DNA of 64,000 nucleotides from Azophilus sp964572185 (GTDB taxonomy: Bacteria; Pseudomonadota; Gammaproteobacteria; Pseudomonadales; Azotimanducaceae), in contig CAZNFI010000001.1 in assembly GCA_964572185.1 (NCBI GenBank), forward strand, positions 1 to 64,000. The letters run 5' to 3'. Under the pieces are notes generated by a model. The model searched no databases. It was given only the letters and a program-made list of their open reading frames with translations, and was not told where the DNA came from. Shown piece after piece: positions 23,422 through 32,693 of the stretch; the stretch's first letter is position 1, and each line of letters starts with the position of its first letter. The translations under genes and the position numbers were made by a program.

Positions 23422-23718
23422 TCATTCCGTCGCGGGCTCGGGATCCACCTCCTCAGCCACGATATAGAACGTCTCACCCTTTCGGACCATGCCGAGGTCC
23501 GCCCGGGCACGCGCCTCGACGGCAGCGTGTCCCTTCTTCAGCGCCAGTACCTCGGCTGTCAGTATGCGATTGCGCTGCCGCTGGAATTCGGCACGGCGCT
23601 GTTGCTGCTCAAACTGTTTCGTATGCGCCCGCACGGCCAGATATCCGTCATTGCTGAACCAGGCCCGGTATTGCAGGCCCGCAACCAGCAGCAGCAGGGT
23701 CACGATGAGAGCTTTCAC
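23422..23718 (-). CDS. ftsB: Cell-division protein FtsB
   Basis: A 98-residue single-span protein of the divisome subcomplex FtsB-FtsL-FtsQ. The N-terminal membrane helix (MKALIVTLLLLVAGLQYRAWF) is followed by a periplasmic coiled coil (residues about 30-70) and a short DLGMVRKGETFYIV motif, which is the conserved FtsB signature. The start overlaps the enolase stop by 4 bases. The enolase-ftsB pairing is the usual gammaproteobacterial arrangement; ispD, which usually follows, is absent. Confidence 0.92.
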   Translation of the reverse strand: MKALIVTLLLLVAGLQYRAWFSNDGYLAVRAHTKQFEQQQRRAEFQRQRNRILTAEVLALKKGHAAVEARARADLGMVRKGETFYIVAEEVDPEPATE

Positions 23719-25004
23719 GCGCCCCGGAGCTCCGCGCGGCCACGATAAACGGCCTGTTCCCCCAGCGCCTCCTCAATTCGCAACAACTGGTTGTACTTGG
23801 CCACCCGGTCCGAGCGGCACAGCGAGCCGGTTTTGATCTGACCGGTCCCCGCGCCGACCGCCAGATCGGCAATGGTGGTATCTTCGGTTTCGCCGGAGCG
23901 GTGTGACACCACCGCCGTGTAGCCCGCCGCTCGTGCCATGGCGATGGCATCGAGGGTCTCGGTCAGCGTGCCGATCTGATTGAGCTTGATGAGTATCGAG
24001 TTGGCCACGCCCGCATCGATGCCACGCTCGAGAATCCGCGTGTTGGTCACGAAAAGGTCATCGCCCACCAGTTGCACACGGTCGCCCAGGCGTTCGGTCA
24101 ACAGCCGCCAGCCCTTCCAGTCGTCCTCGTCCATGCCATCCTCGATGGAAACGATCGGGTGGCCTTCGGCCAGACCGGCCAGGTAGTCGGCGAACCCGGC
24201 ACTGTCGTAGCTGACGCCCTCGCCGGCGAGCCTGTATCGACCGTCGGCAAAAAACTCGGACGCCGCGCAATCGAGTGCCAGGGTAACGTCTTCGCCCAGC
24301 GCATAGCCGGCTTCCTGCACGGCCGTGGCAATCACCTCAAGCGCCTCGCCATTCGAGGCAAGGTTGGGCGCAAAACCGCCTTCGTCGCCCACAGCGGTGG
24401 TCAGCCCGCGGCTGCCGAGGACCTGTTTCAAGCGGTGAAAGATCTCGACACCGCAGCGCAGCGCCTCGCGGAAACTCGTCTGCGAGACGGGCTGAATCAT
24501 GAATTCCTGGATATCGAGGTTGTTGTCGGCATGCATGCCGCCGTTGAGAATGTTCATCATCGGCACCGGCAGGCACAGGGGCGGGCGTCCGGCCAACTCG
24601 TTGATGATTTCGAACAGGGCCCGTCCCCGGTCGGCCGCGCCGGCCTTGGCGGCGGCGAGCGATACGGCAAGGGTGGCGTTGGCGCCGAGCCTCGACTTGT
24701 TGTCCGTCCCGTCGAGTTCGAGCAGACAGGCATCGATTTGTCGCTGGCCGCCGGCATCCATGCCGATGACCGCCGGCGCGATACTGTCCCCGATTCCGGC
24801 TACCGCCCTGCCTACGCCCTTGCCGAGATAGCGCTCCGGCTCTGCATCACGCAGTTCCAATGCCTCCCTGGAGCCGGTGGAAGCCCCGGAAGGCGCCACC
24901 GCGCGGCCCAGGTGCCCATCACTGGTGAGCACCTCGGCCTCGACGGTCGGATTGCCTCGTGAATCCAGAACTTCGCGCGCCCCGACTGCTGCGATGCGGC
25001 TCAT
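23715..25004 (-). CDS. eno: Enolase
   Basis: Converts 2-phosphoglycerate to phosphoenolpyruvate; also a likely RNA-degradosome partner in this class. The 429 residues match the family length. The N-terminal AREVLDSRGNPTVEAEV, the Mg ligand region SIEDGMDEDDW, the catalytic Lys region LIKLNQIGTLTET and the signature SHRSGETEDTTIADLAVG are all intact. It overlaps kdsA upstream and ftsB downstream by 4 bases each, so pyrG-kdsA-eno-ftsB is one coupled operon. Confidence 0.97.
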   Translation of the reverse strand: MSRIAAVGAREVLDSRGNPTVEAEVLTSDGHLGRAVAPSGASTGSREALELRDAEPERYLGKGVGRAVAGIGDSIAPAVIGMDAGGQRQIDACLLELDGTDNKSRLGANATLAVSLAAAKAGAADRGRALFEIINELAGRPPLCLPVPMMNILNGGMHADNNLDIQEFMIQPVSQTSFREALRCGVEIFHRLKQVLGSRGLTTAVGDEGGFAPNLASNGEALEVIATAVQEAGYALGEDVTLALDCAASEFFADGRYRLAGEGVSYDSAGFADYLAGLAEGHPIVSIEDGMDEDDWKGWRLLTERLGDRVQLVGDDLFVTNTRILERGIDAGVANSILIKLNQIGTLTETLDAIAMARAAGYTAVVSHRSGETEDTTIADLAVGAGTGQIKTGSLCRSDRVAKYNQLLRIEEALGEQAVYRGRAELRGA

Positions 25005-25918
25005 GAGACTGAGACGGAACCGGAAACCGCCTGCAGGCCGGGGTCGGCGGCTGCGCCCGCCGCCGTTGGCGCGGCGGCAGGGTCGCCTGCGCCGTCTTCC
25101 AGCAACGGACGCGATTTCACCACTTCATCGAGGGCCTTGAGCTCGGCGAGCAAGGCCGGCATCAGTGCCAGAGGCCAGGAATTGGGGCCGTCCGACCGGG
25201 CGCTGTCCGGGTCCGGATGAGTTTCCATGAACACCCCCGACACCCCGGCCGCGACCGCCGCCCGCGCCAGTACCGGCACCATGTCGCGCTGGCCGCCGGA
25301 GGCATGGCCCCGGCCGCCCGGAAGCTGGGCCGAATGCGTGGCATCGAATACCACCGGGCATCCGGTGGCACGCAGGATCGCCAACGAACGCATGTCCGAG
25401 ACCAGGTTGTTGTAGCCGAAGCTGACGCCACGCTCGCACACCAGCAACTGTTGATTGCCGGTGGCACGGGCCTTGGCAACCACCTGCTGCATGTCGGAGG
25501 GCGCCAGAAACTGCCCCTTCTTGATGTTGACCGGCTTGCCCAGGGCACACACGCGCTGTATGAAATTGGTCTGCCTGCACAGGAACGCCGGCGTCTGCAG
25601 TACCGAGACCGCCTCCGCCACCTGTTCAAGAGGCGTGTCCTCGTGCACATCGGTCAATACCGGCACGCCAACCTCGCGGCCGACCTTCTGCAGTATGCGC
25701 AACCCCTCCTCGAGCCCCGGGCCGCGAAAACTCAGGTGCGAGGAGCGGTTGGCCTTGTCGAAGGAGCTCTTGTAGATGAAAGGCACGCCCAGACCGCAGG
25801 CCATGTCCCTCAGCGACTCGGCGGATGACAGCGCCAGCGATTCGCTCTCGACGACGCAAGGTCCCGCAATGAGAAACATGGGCTTGTCGAGACCCACATC
25901 GAACCCGCACAGACGCAT
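25001..25918 (-). CDS. kdsA: 3-deoxy-8-phosphooctulonate synthase
   Basis: Condenses phosphoenolpyruvate with arabinose 5-phosphate to Kdo-8-phosphate for lipopolysaccharide. The family core is complete (LIAGPCVVESES, YKSSFDKANRSS, FLCRQTNFI, KKGQFLAP, VFDATHSAQLPGG, METHPDPD). The protein has 305 residues, some 25 more than usual. The excess is a C-terminal tail rich in Ala, Gly and Pro after VVKSRPLLED, with no family counterpart. Start and pyrG stop share a base (TGATG). Confidence 0.95.
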   Translation of the reverse strand: MRLCGFDVGLDKPMFLIAGPCVVESESLALSSAESLRDMACGLGVPFIYKSSFDKANRSSHLSFRGPGLEEGLRILQKVGREVGVPVLTDVHEDTPLEQVAEAVSVLQTPAFLCRQTNFIQRVCALGKPVNIKKGQFLAPSDMQQVVAKARATGNQQLLVCERGVSFGYNNLVSDMRSLAILRATGCPVVFDATHSAQLPGGRGHASGGQRDMVPVLARAAVAAGVSGVFMETHPDPDSARSDGPNSWPLALMPALLAELKALDEVVKSRPLLEDGAGDPAAAPTAAGAAADPGLQAVSGSVSVS

Positions 25919-27573
25919 CAGCCCGTTCCGTCTTTGAGCAGTACCGGTTCGACCAGGGATTTTTCCAGCGCCGCGGCAATGAAGCCGTTGAACAGAGGCT
26001 GCCCGCCGAGGGGCGAGGATGTGAATTCAGGATGAAACTGGCAGGCGACGAACCAGGGGTGGTCTTCGATCTCGACCATCTCCACAAGTTCCCCGTCTTC
26101 CGAACGGCCGGCCACCCGCAATCCGGCCGCCTGCAGTCGCTCCACGTAGTGATTGTTCACCTCGTAGCGATGGCGGTGCCGTTCGTGTACCACCGGCCGA
26201 CCGTAGGTGCGCTCCGCCAGCGAGCCCGGCACCAGCAGGCAGGCCTGCTCGCCGAGGCGCATGGTGCCGCCGAGGTCTTCGTCACCGGTGCGCATTTCCA
26301 CCTGGCCCTCGCGGTCGGTCCACTCGGTGATCAGGCCGATCACCGGGTGGGTCGTTGCGATATCGATTTCCGTGGAGTGGGCATCGGCCAGGCCGCAGAC
26401 GTTGCGGGCGTATTCGATGATGGCCGCGTGCAGGCCGTAACAGATACCGAGATAGGGTACGCCATGCTCGCGGGCATGGCCGGCGGCCAGAATCTTGCCC
26501 TCGAAACCACGCTGCCCGAACCCGCCCGGAACCAGGACGGCACTCACCGCATCGAGGCGCCCGGTGCCTTCCCGTTCCAGTTCCTCCGCATCGATGAAGT
26601 CGATATTCACCCGGGTACGCGACTGGATACCCGCGTGCCGCACCGCTTCGATCAGCGACTTGTAGGCATCGAGCAGGTCGAGATACTTGCCGATGATGGC
26701 AATGCGCACCTCCCGGTCGGGATGCAGTTCCGCATCGACCACGGCCCCCCAGTTCGACAGGTCCGCGGCGCGGCAGGACAGGCGCATCTTTTCGGCAAGG
26801 TAGTCGTCGACCCCCTGCTCTCGGAGTGCGGCGGGCACCTGATAGATGGTTTCCGCATTGACGATCGAAACCACCGCCCGCTCCTCGACATTGGTGAACA
26901 GCGCGATCTTGCCGCGGGCATCCTTTGGCAGCTCCTGGTCAGACCGGCACACCAGAATGTCGGGCTGCAGACCGATGGAGCGCAGTTCCTTGACGGAGTG
27001 CTGGGTCGGTTTGGTCTTGATTTCCCCGGCGGCGCTGAGATAGGGCACCAGGGTCAGATGGATGATCTGTGCGCGTTCGGCACCGACCTCGAGGCGGAAC
27101 TGCCGGATCGCCTCCAGGAACGGCAGGGACTCGATGTCGCCGACGGTACCGCCGGTTTCAACGATCACCACGTCCATGCCTTCCCCGACCAGCTTGATGC
27201 GGCGCTTGATCTCGTCGGTGATATGCGGAATGACCTGGACGGTACCGCCCAGATAGTCGCCGCGCCGTTCCCTTCGGATCACCTCGGCGTAGATGCTGCC
27301 GGTGGTGAAATTGTTGAGGCGGGACATGCGCACACCGGTGAAGCGCTCATAGTGGCCCAGATCCAGGTCGGTTTCGGCGCCGTCTGCGGTGACGAACACT
27401 TCGCCGTGCTGGAACGGGTTCATCGTTCCGGGATCGACATTGATGTACGGATCCATCTTCAGAACGTTGATCTTGAGGCCGCGGGCTCCGAGTACCGAAG
27501 CGAGAGATGCGGTGAGAATGCCCTTACCCAGGGAAGATACGACGCCGCCAGTAACAAAAACGAATCGCGTCAT
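25918..27573 (-). CDS. pyrG: CTP synthase
   Basis: Makes CTP from UTP with glutamine. The 551 residues comprise an N-terminal amidoligase domain (FVFVTGGVVSSLGKG P-loop at residue 2 onward, then MDPYINVDPGTMNPFQHGEV) and a C-terminal class I glutaminase. The glutaminase nucleophile Cys lies in LGICYGLHA, and the His-Glu pair in CQFHPEF. The usual LGM after the nucleophile is YGL here, a mild variant. The start at 27573 is the ATG directly before the conserved N-terminus. First gene of the pyrG-kdsA-eno-ftsB operon. Confidence 0.97.
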   Translation of the reverse strand: MTRFVFVTGGVVSSLGKGILTASLASVLGARGLKINVLKMDPYINVDPGTMNPFQHGEVFVTADGAETDLDLGHYERFTGVRMSRLNNFTTGSIYAEVIRRERRGDYLGGTVQVIPHITDEIKRRIKLVGEGMDVVIVETGGTVGDIESLPFLEAIRQFRLEVGAERAQIIHLTLVPYLSAAGEIKTKPTQHSVKELRSIGLQPDILVCRSDQELPKDARGKIALFTNVEERAVVSIVNAETIYQVPAALREQGVDDYLAEKMRLSCRAADLSNWGAVVDAELHPDREVRIAIIGKYLDLLDAYKSLIEAVRHAGIQSRTRVNIDFIDAEELEREGTGRLDAVSAVLVPGGFGQRGFEGKILAAGHAREHGVPYLGICYGLHAAIIEYARNVCGLADAHSTEIDIATTHPVIGLITEWTDREGQVEMRTGDEDLGGTMRLGEQACLLVPGSLAERTYGRPVVHERHRHRYEVNNHYVERLQAAGLRVAGRSEDGELVEMVEIEDHPWFVACQFHPEFTSSPLGGQPLFNGFIAAALEKSLVEPVLLKDGTG

Positions 27574-27638
27574 GGGCTCCATCTGTTGTCGGCCCGATTT
27601 CACACACCTGGCCGTTCAACCACCTTTTCGCACGGAGA

Positions 27639-27660
27639 CGAGACGAATATGTCCGTCTCG
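27639..27660. other. Hairpin in the pyrG leader
   Basis: CGAGACG (27639-27645) pairs perfectly with CGTCTCG (27654-27660) around an 8-base loop, about 65 bases before the pyrG start and downstream of the putative promoter. It could influence leader stability or end transcription from tilS; there is no T-run. Confidence 0.35.
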
Positions 27661-27694
27661 AAACGGTCCGGCCGGGTGGCCAAGATGGGATTGC

Positions 27695-27723
27695 ACGATA
27701 GCAAAACCCGCCCGGAAGAACAA
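27695..27723 (-). promoter_or_regulatory. Candidate sigma-70 promoter for pyrG
   Basis: On the minus strand TTGTTC (27723-27718) and TATCGT (27700-27695) are separated by exactly 17 bases. They lie in the 248-base gap between tilS and pyrG, leaving a leader of about 115 bases. The hexamers are moderate matches. Confidence 0.4.
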
Positions 27724-27821
27724 ATGACCCGCCACTGTCGCAGCACCGGCGGGCAACGCACTCCAGGCCAGACCGCAATCACAATGATATCAGGCCTGCC
27801 GGTTGCCCCGCCCGACTGCTT

Positions 27822-29111
27822 TCAGCGCCCCTTCGGCCGCCACGAAAGGCGCCAACGCGGCTCTGTGCCCAGTGTATCCGCGACGGCGACACCGGCTATC
27901 GCGACCAGCCGGTTTCCCGAGTAGACCAGCGGCCATTCGGCCCGCTGCCAGGGCGGAATGCCGGCCGCCTGCATCAGTTTCTTGACCGAGCGGCTCTTGC
28001 CGCCGCTTCGCAACCGCTCACCGCCAGAGCGGAACCGCACCGTCAGGACGCCATCGGCATGAAATCCGGCATCGTGCCGCTCGACGATCAGATCGCCATG
28101 GGGCAGCTCGAGTTTGCCGGGAAGATCGAGCCGATACTGCGACCGAAGGGGCGGCACCGCCGTGTCGTACACGACATCGGACCCGAATCGCCTGAGCGTA
28201 CCCCGTTGCAGGGGCATGCTGGGTTGCGCATCCGTGCTTGACCGCAATTGCCGGACAAATTCGGCCAGGGCCCGGTCGGACACGGCATGTTCGCCAAGGC
28301 TGCTCAACCACAAGCGCAGTGCCGCGACCCTGAGTTCCGTCGGCAACGCCGTTAGCGAGAGACTGTGGCTGGCATCGAGATGCTCAGGGGTTGCCGGTGC
28401 GTCCCGCCCACGGTTCACGACGCCGCCGTAATCCGCATCGGCGCCCGCAAGCTGCGCCAGCAGCGCATCCCGGGCAAGCTGAACTTCGGTGCAGGCACCC
28501 AGTGCCCGCACCACTCCCGGCCAGCGTGCCTGCAGCCGCGGCAGGATTTCATGGCGGATGAAATTGCGATCGATGTTCGTCTCCGCATTGCTCGGATCGT
28601 CGATCCAGTCGAGCGATGCGGAACGCGCGTAGTGCGCCAGGTGCTCCTGGCCGGTTGACAGCCAGGGCCGCAGGATGCGGCCGCCGCCGGGCAGACGCCG
28701 GGTTCGCGGCATACCCAGCGGAGACCTCCCCTGTACCAGGCGCAACAGCAGGGTTTCCGCCTGGTCATTGCCGTGGTGCCCGAGCAGCAGCAGGTCGCCG
28801 GGGCCCAGCAACGCATCGAAAGCGGCATAACGAGCGGCCCGGGCGCCCGCTTCGCCAGCGTTTTCGACCCGTACCTCTCTTGCCAGAAAGTCGGCTCCCA
28901 GCCGCCGGCACACCTCGGCACACCACTGCTGCCACGCCTTCGCCCGCGGGTGCAGCCCGTGATTGACGTGTATGGCCGTCAGGTCGTCTCTCAGCGACAG
29001 GCCAACATGCAGCAATACCATGGAATCGAGGCCACCCGACAGACCGACCAACAACCGGCGGCTGGGAAATTCCGCCAGCTGCAGACGCAACCGTTCCTCG
29101 AGATCGCTCAT
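27822..29111 (-). CDS. tilS: tRNA(Ile)-lysidine synthase
   Basis: Modifies C34 of the AUA-reading isoleucine tRNA to lysidine using ATP and lysine. The 429 residues begin with the N-type ATP pyrophosphatase P-loop LLVGLSGGLDSMVLLH. GHHGNDQAETLLLRLVQGRSP and the GGGRILRPWL segment follow, and the C-terminal lysidine-specific domains end in FRSGGERLRSGGKSRSVKKLMQAAGIPPWQRAEWPLV. All are family hallmarks. Usually accA lies between dnaE and tilS; here only 111 bases separate them. Confidence 0.95.
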   Translation of the reverse strand: MSDLEERLRLQLAEFPSRRLLVGLSGGLDSMVLLHVGLSLRDDLTAIHVNHGLHPRAKAWQQWCAEVCRRLGADFLAREVRVENAGEAGARAARYAAFDALLGPGDLLLLGHHGNDQAETLLLRLVQGRSPLGMPRTRRLPGGGRILRPWLSTGQEHLAHYARSASLDWIDDPSNAETNIDRNFIRHEILPRLQARWPGVVRALGACTEVQLARDALLAQLAGADADYGGVVNRGRDAPATPEHLDASHSLSLTALPTELRVAALRLWLSSLGEHAVSDRALAEFVRQLRSSTDAQPSMPLQRGTLRRFGSDVVYDTAVPPLRSQYRLDLPGKLELPHGDLIVERHDAGFHADGVLTVRFRSGGERLRSGGKSRSVKKLMQAAGIPPWQRAEWPLVYSGNRLVAIAGVAVADTLGTEPRWRLSWRPKGR

Positions 29112-29222
29112 TCGCGGATCAGGCTGTCAATCGAGTCTGGTCTGCACCCGTTCAATGCTGTCTCGTCAGGCCGGGGCATCACGCCGTCGGCCGCATGGCT
29201 CGTCTGCGCAATCAGGGGAATG

Positions 29223-32200
29223 CTAACCCCGGTAAACGACCACGACCCGATCGTCGCCGAATTCCGCTCGCAATCGCTGCAGCGCTTCATCGCTCGCCCG
29301 GACCCGCCACTTCGGGTCCAGACGGATGCGGCCCTCGGCATGTGCCGTTTGAAAGAACACGCTGACCGGACAACCGCCATTCGCGGTTACGAACGGCTCG
29401 AGCGTCGTTTTCAGGCGATGCGCCGGGTCGCGGGCCGCTTCGTCATCGCAGATTTTGATTTGCAGGCCCCGCGCGTAACGCCCCCGGGCTTCGTCAATGG
29501 TCAGCGCCCGCTCCATGCGCATCCTGAAGCCACCGGTGAAATCGTCCGGTTGCACTTCTCCCTCAATGACAACCAACCGGTCTGTCTCGAGCCTGTCCCT
29601 GTCCCGCTCATACACCTCGGCAGAGTATGAAACCTCCAAGCGTCCCGACTGGTCATCGATGAGGGCAAAACCCGTGGTGTCGCCTCTGCGCCCCCGCCGC
29701 GTGCGCCGATTGACCACCACGCCCGCCACGACCTGCCTGGCGCTCCTGGACCGCAGGTCGGCAATCCTGGTGCAGAATCGGCTCAGTTCGCCAAGATAGG
29801 GCTCTATCGGATGGCCGGTGAGATAGTAGCCGAGCGTGTCTTTTTCTCCCTCGAGACGCCGCTCGAGAGTCCATGGCCGCACCGCCCGTGCAGGGGGNNN
29901 NNNNNNNATGCCGGATTCAGCATCGCGGGCCGCCTGGTCAGCCCCCTGCAGTGCCCGGTCGAGCTCGCTCCACAAGCGCGCACGCACATTATCCAGTGGC
30001 TCGCCGGCCGCTGCGAATTCGTCCAGCGCACCGCACTTGATCAGTGCCTCGACTACCCGGCGGTTGGCTTTCTTGACATCCACCCGCACGCAGAATTCGG
30101 CCAGATCCGTGAACGGCGCCGATGCACGCGCCTCGACAATGGCGCGCACTGGCGTCTCGCCGACTCCGCGCACCGCGCCGAGACCATAGACGATCTCGCC
30201 ATCGACAACCTCGAACCGATAGTCGCTCAGGTTCACGCTCGGCCGTTTGAGGGGCTGGCCCATGCGGCGCACCTCACGGACCAGCGTCACCACCTTGTCG
30301 ATGTTCTGCATGTCCGCCGACAGCGTGGCCGCCATGAATTGCGCCGGATGATTCGCCTTGAGCCAGGCTGTCTGATAGGACACCATCGCGTAGGTGGCCG
30401 AGTGAGACTTGTTGAAGGCGTAGCCGGCAAACTTTTCCATCAGGTCGAATATCTCGCTCGCCAGCGTCGCATCGACCGCGTGTCCGGCGGCGCCGTCCTC
30501 GAACTCCCGGCGAACCTTCTCCATTTCCTCCGGTTTCTTTTTGCCCATGGCGCGCCGCAGCAGGTCCGCCTGGCCCAGGGTGAAGCCAGCCAGAACCCGG
30601 GCAATTTCCATGACCTGTTCCTGGTAGAGCACCACGCCATAGGTACTCTTGAGAACCGGTTCCAAGTCGGGATGGGGGTAGGTCACGGGCTCGGTGCCGT
30701 GTTTGCGGTTGATGTAATCGTCTACCGCACCGGTTTGCAGGGGGCCCGGCCTGAACAGGGCCACGGAAGCCATGATGTCGTCGATGTTGTCCGGTTTGAG
30801 GCGGCGAATGAGATCCTTCATGCCCCGTGATTCGAGTTGAAACACGGCCGTGGTCTCGGCTTCCCTGAGCAATTCGAAGGTGGCCGAGTCATCGAGCGGA
30901 ATGTCGTCAATGCACAGCGGTGGCTGCCCGGTGGCGCCGGCATTGAGGCCCTTCACCGCCCAATCGATGATGGTCAGGGTCTTCAGCCCCAGAAAGTCGA
31001 ACTTGACCAGCCCCGCACGTTCCACGTCGTCCTTGTCGAATTGCGAGACATATCCGCCGCTCGATTCATCGAAGCTCACCGGCACATAACGGGTCAGCTG
31101 CGCCGGCGCGATCACCACGCCGCCGGCGTGACGGCCCTCGTTGCGCACGATGCCTTCCAGCTTGTAGGCCATCTCCATGATCTCCGCGGCTTCCTCGTCC
31201 GCGTCCACGAAGTGCTTGAGTTCCTTGCTCTCGCGCATGGCCTTTTCCAGGGTCATGCCCACTTCGAACGGGATCAGTTTGGAAATCCGGTCGCCCAGCC
31301 CGTACGACTTGCCCTGGGCGCGCGCCACGTCGCGCACCACCGCCTTGGCCGCCATGGTGCCGAAGGTCACGATCTGGCTGACGGCCTCCCGCCCGTATCG
31401 TTCACAGACATGGTCGATGACCCGGTCCCGGCCCTCCATGCAGAAGTCCACGTCGAAGTCCGGCAGCGATACGCGTTCGGGATTGAGGAAGCGTTCGAAC
31501 AGCAGGTCGTAGTGGATCGGGTCGAGGTCGGTGATGCGCAGCGCAAAGGCAGCCAGGGAGCCGGCACCGGAACCCCGCCCGGGGCCGACAGGTATGTCGT
31601 TTTCCCGAGCCCAGGCAATGAATTCCATGACGATCAGGAAATAGCCCGGAAAGCCCATGTCGCGAATGACGCCCAGCTCATAGTCGAGCCGGCGCTGGTA
31701 CTCGGCTTCATCCACCGGGTAGGCGCCCGCCGCCCTGAGCTGCTCGAGGCGGGTCTGCAACCCGGCCGTTGCGCATTGCCCCAGGTAGCCTTCCAGGGAA
31801 GTGCCGTTCGGAACCGGATAGGACGGCAGAAAGGTCTTCTCGGTACCCGGCGTCAGCGTGCAGCGCTTGGCGATTTCCACCGAGTTTTCCAGGGCTTCCG
31901 GCAGGTCGGCGAACAGTTCCATCATTTCCTCGCCCGACTTCAGGTATTGGGCCGGGCTGTGATACCGCTCCCGCCGGGGGTCGTTCAGCGTCCGCCCCTG
32001 CTGGATGCAGACCCGCGTCTCGTGGGCCTCGTAGTCGTCAGGCAGCAGAAAGCAGGCCTCGTTGGTGGCCACCACCGGCAAGTCGGCGGCACTGGCGAGT
32101 TGCAACGCATCGCGCAGGTAGCGTTCTTCATCGACGCGCCCGGTGCGTTGCACCTCGATGTAGAAGCGCTCCGGAAACCAGCGCATCCAGCGCTCCGCAG

Positions 32201-32693
32201 CGCTTCGGGCCGAGGATTCATCGCCACGCAGCAGCGCCTGGCCGATTTCGCCGTCGCGCCCGCCGGAAAGCGCCACCAGCCCTTCCGCGTGCTGCGCAAT
32301 CCGCTCCGGAGAAACGAAGCCTCGCTGACGTTCATCGGTCAACGCCGCCGAGGCCAGCGCCATCAGATTGCGATAGCCGGTATCACCGCAGGCCAGCAGC
32401 GTAACCCGTGCTTCGCCGAGGCCCGTCGAATCGACCGTGGCGCCGCCCGGCACCGGCCTGCGTTCAGCCCCCTGCGGGTAGCGCAGATCGACCCCGGAGA
32501 CCGGCTTGACGCCATGTTCGGTACAGGCGCGATGGAACTTCATCAGCGCGTACAGATTGTTGCGATCGGTGAGGGCCACGGCGGGCATCGACAGTTCCGC
32601 CGCCCGCCTGGCGAGGTCCGGCAAGCGTATCAGCCCGTCGGCAATGGAGTACTCGCTGTGCACGCGCAGATGCACGAACCCGGCGTCGTTCAC
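29223..32693 (-). CDS. dnaE: DNA polymerase III alpha subunit, with a short assembly gap
   Basis: Replicative polymerase, about 1156 residues, close to the usual 1160. The PHP domain begins at HLRVHSEYSIADGLI. The polymerase active-site aspartates are in LPDFDVDFCMEGRD, followed by SQIVTFGTMAAKAVVRDVAR; the remainder has the HhH and OB domains (LEGEKDTLGYYLTGHPIEPYL). Ten N (29898-29907) fall before that last segment. Frames on the two sides agree with a gap of 10, or any length one more than a multiple of three. The start overlaps the rnhB stop by ATGA. Confidence 0.96.
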   Translation of the reverse strand: MNDAGFVHLRVHSEYSIADGLIRLPDLARRAAELSMPAVALTDRNNLYALMKFHRACTEHGVKPVSGVDLRYPQGAERRPVPGGATVDSTGLGEARVTLLACGDTGYRNLMALASAALTDERQRGFVSPERIAQHAEGLVALSGGRDGEIGQALLRGDESSARSAAERWMRWFPERFYIEVQRTGRVDEERYLRDALQLASAADLPVVATNEACFLLPDDYEAHETRVCIQQGRTLNDPRRERYHSPAQYLKSGEEMMELFADLPEALENSVEIAKRCTLTPGTEKTFLPSYPVPNGTSLEGYLGQCATAGLQTRLEQLRAAGAYPVDEAEYQRRLDYELGVIRDMGFPGYFLIVMEFIAWARENDIPVGPGRGSGAGSLAAFALRITDLDPIHYDLLFERFLNPERVSLPDFDVDFCMEGRDRVIDHVCERYGREAVSQIVTFGTMAAKAVVRDVARAQGKSYGLGDRISKLIPFEVGMTLEKAMRESKELKHFVDADEEAAEIMEMAYKLEGIVRNEGRHAGGVVIAPAQLTRYVPVSFDESSGGYVSQFDKDDVERAGLVKFDFLGLKTLTIIDWAVKGLNAGATGQPPLCIDDIPLDDSATFELLREAETTAVFQLESRGMKDLIRRLKPDNIDDIMASVALFRPGPLQTGAVDDYINRKHGTEPVTYPHPDLEPVLKSTYGVVLYQEQVMEIARVLAGFTLGQADLLRRAMGKKKPEEMEKVRREFEDGAAGHAVDATLASEIFDLMEKFAGYAFNKSHSATYAMVSYQTAWLKANHPAQFMAATLSADMQNIDKVVTLVREVRRMGQPLKRPSVNLSDYRFEVVDGEIVYGLGAVRGVGETPVRAIVEARASAPFTDLAEFCVRVDVKKANRRVVEALIKCGALDEFAAAGEPLDNVRARLWSELDRALQGADQAARDAESGXXXXPPARAVRPWTLERRLEGEKDTLGYYLTGHPIEPYLGELSRFCTRIADLRSRSARQVVAGVVVNRRTRRGRRGDTTGFALIDDQSGRLEVSYSAEVYERDRDRLETDRLVVIEGEVQPDDFTGGFRMRMERALTIDEARGRYARGLQIKICDDEAARDPAHRLKTTLEPFVTANGGCPVSVFFQTAHAEGRIRLDPKWRVRASDEALQRLRAEFGDDRVVVVYRG
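29898..29907. other. Assembly gap (10 N) in dnaE
   Basis: Ten unknown bases. The flanking frames fit a length of 3n+1, so the reading frame passes through as written. Confidence 0.95.

Noticed and set aside
26032..27924. A 630-codon open frame on the plus strand
   Set aside because: It is antisense to pyrG; the minus-strand frame has a complete CTP synthase.
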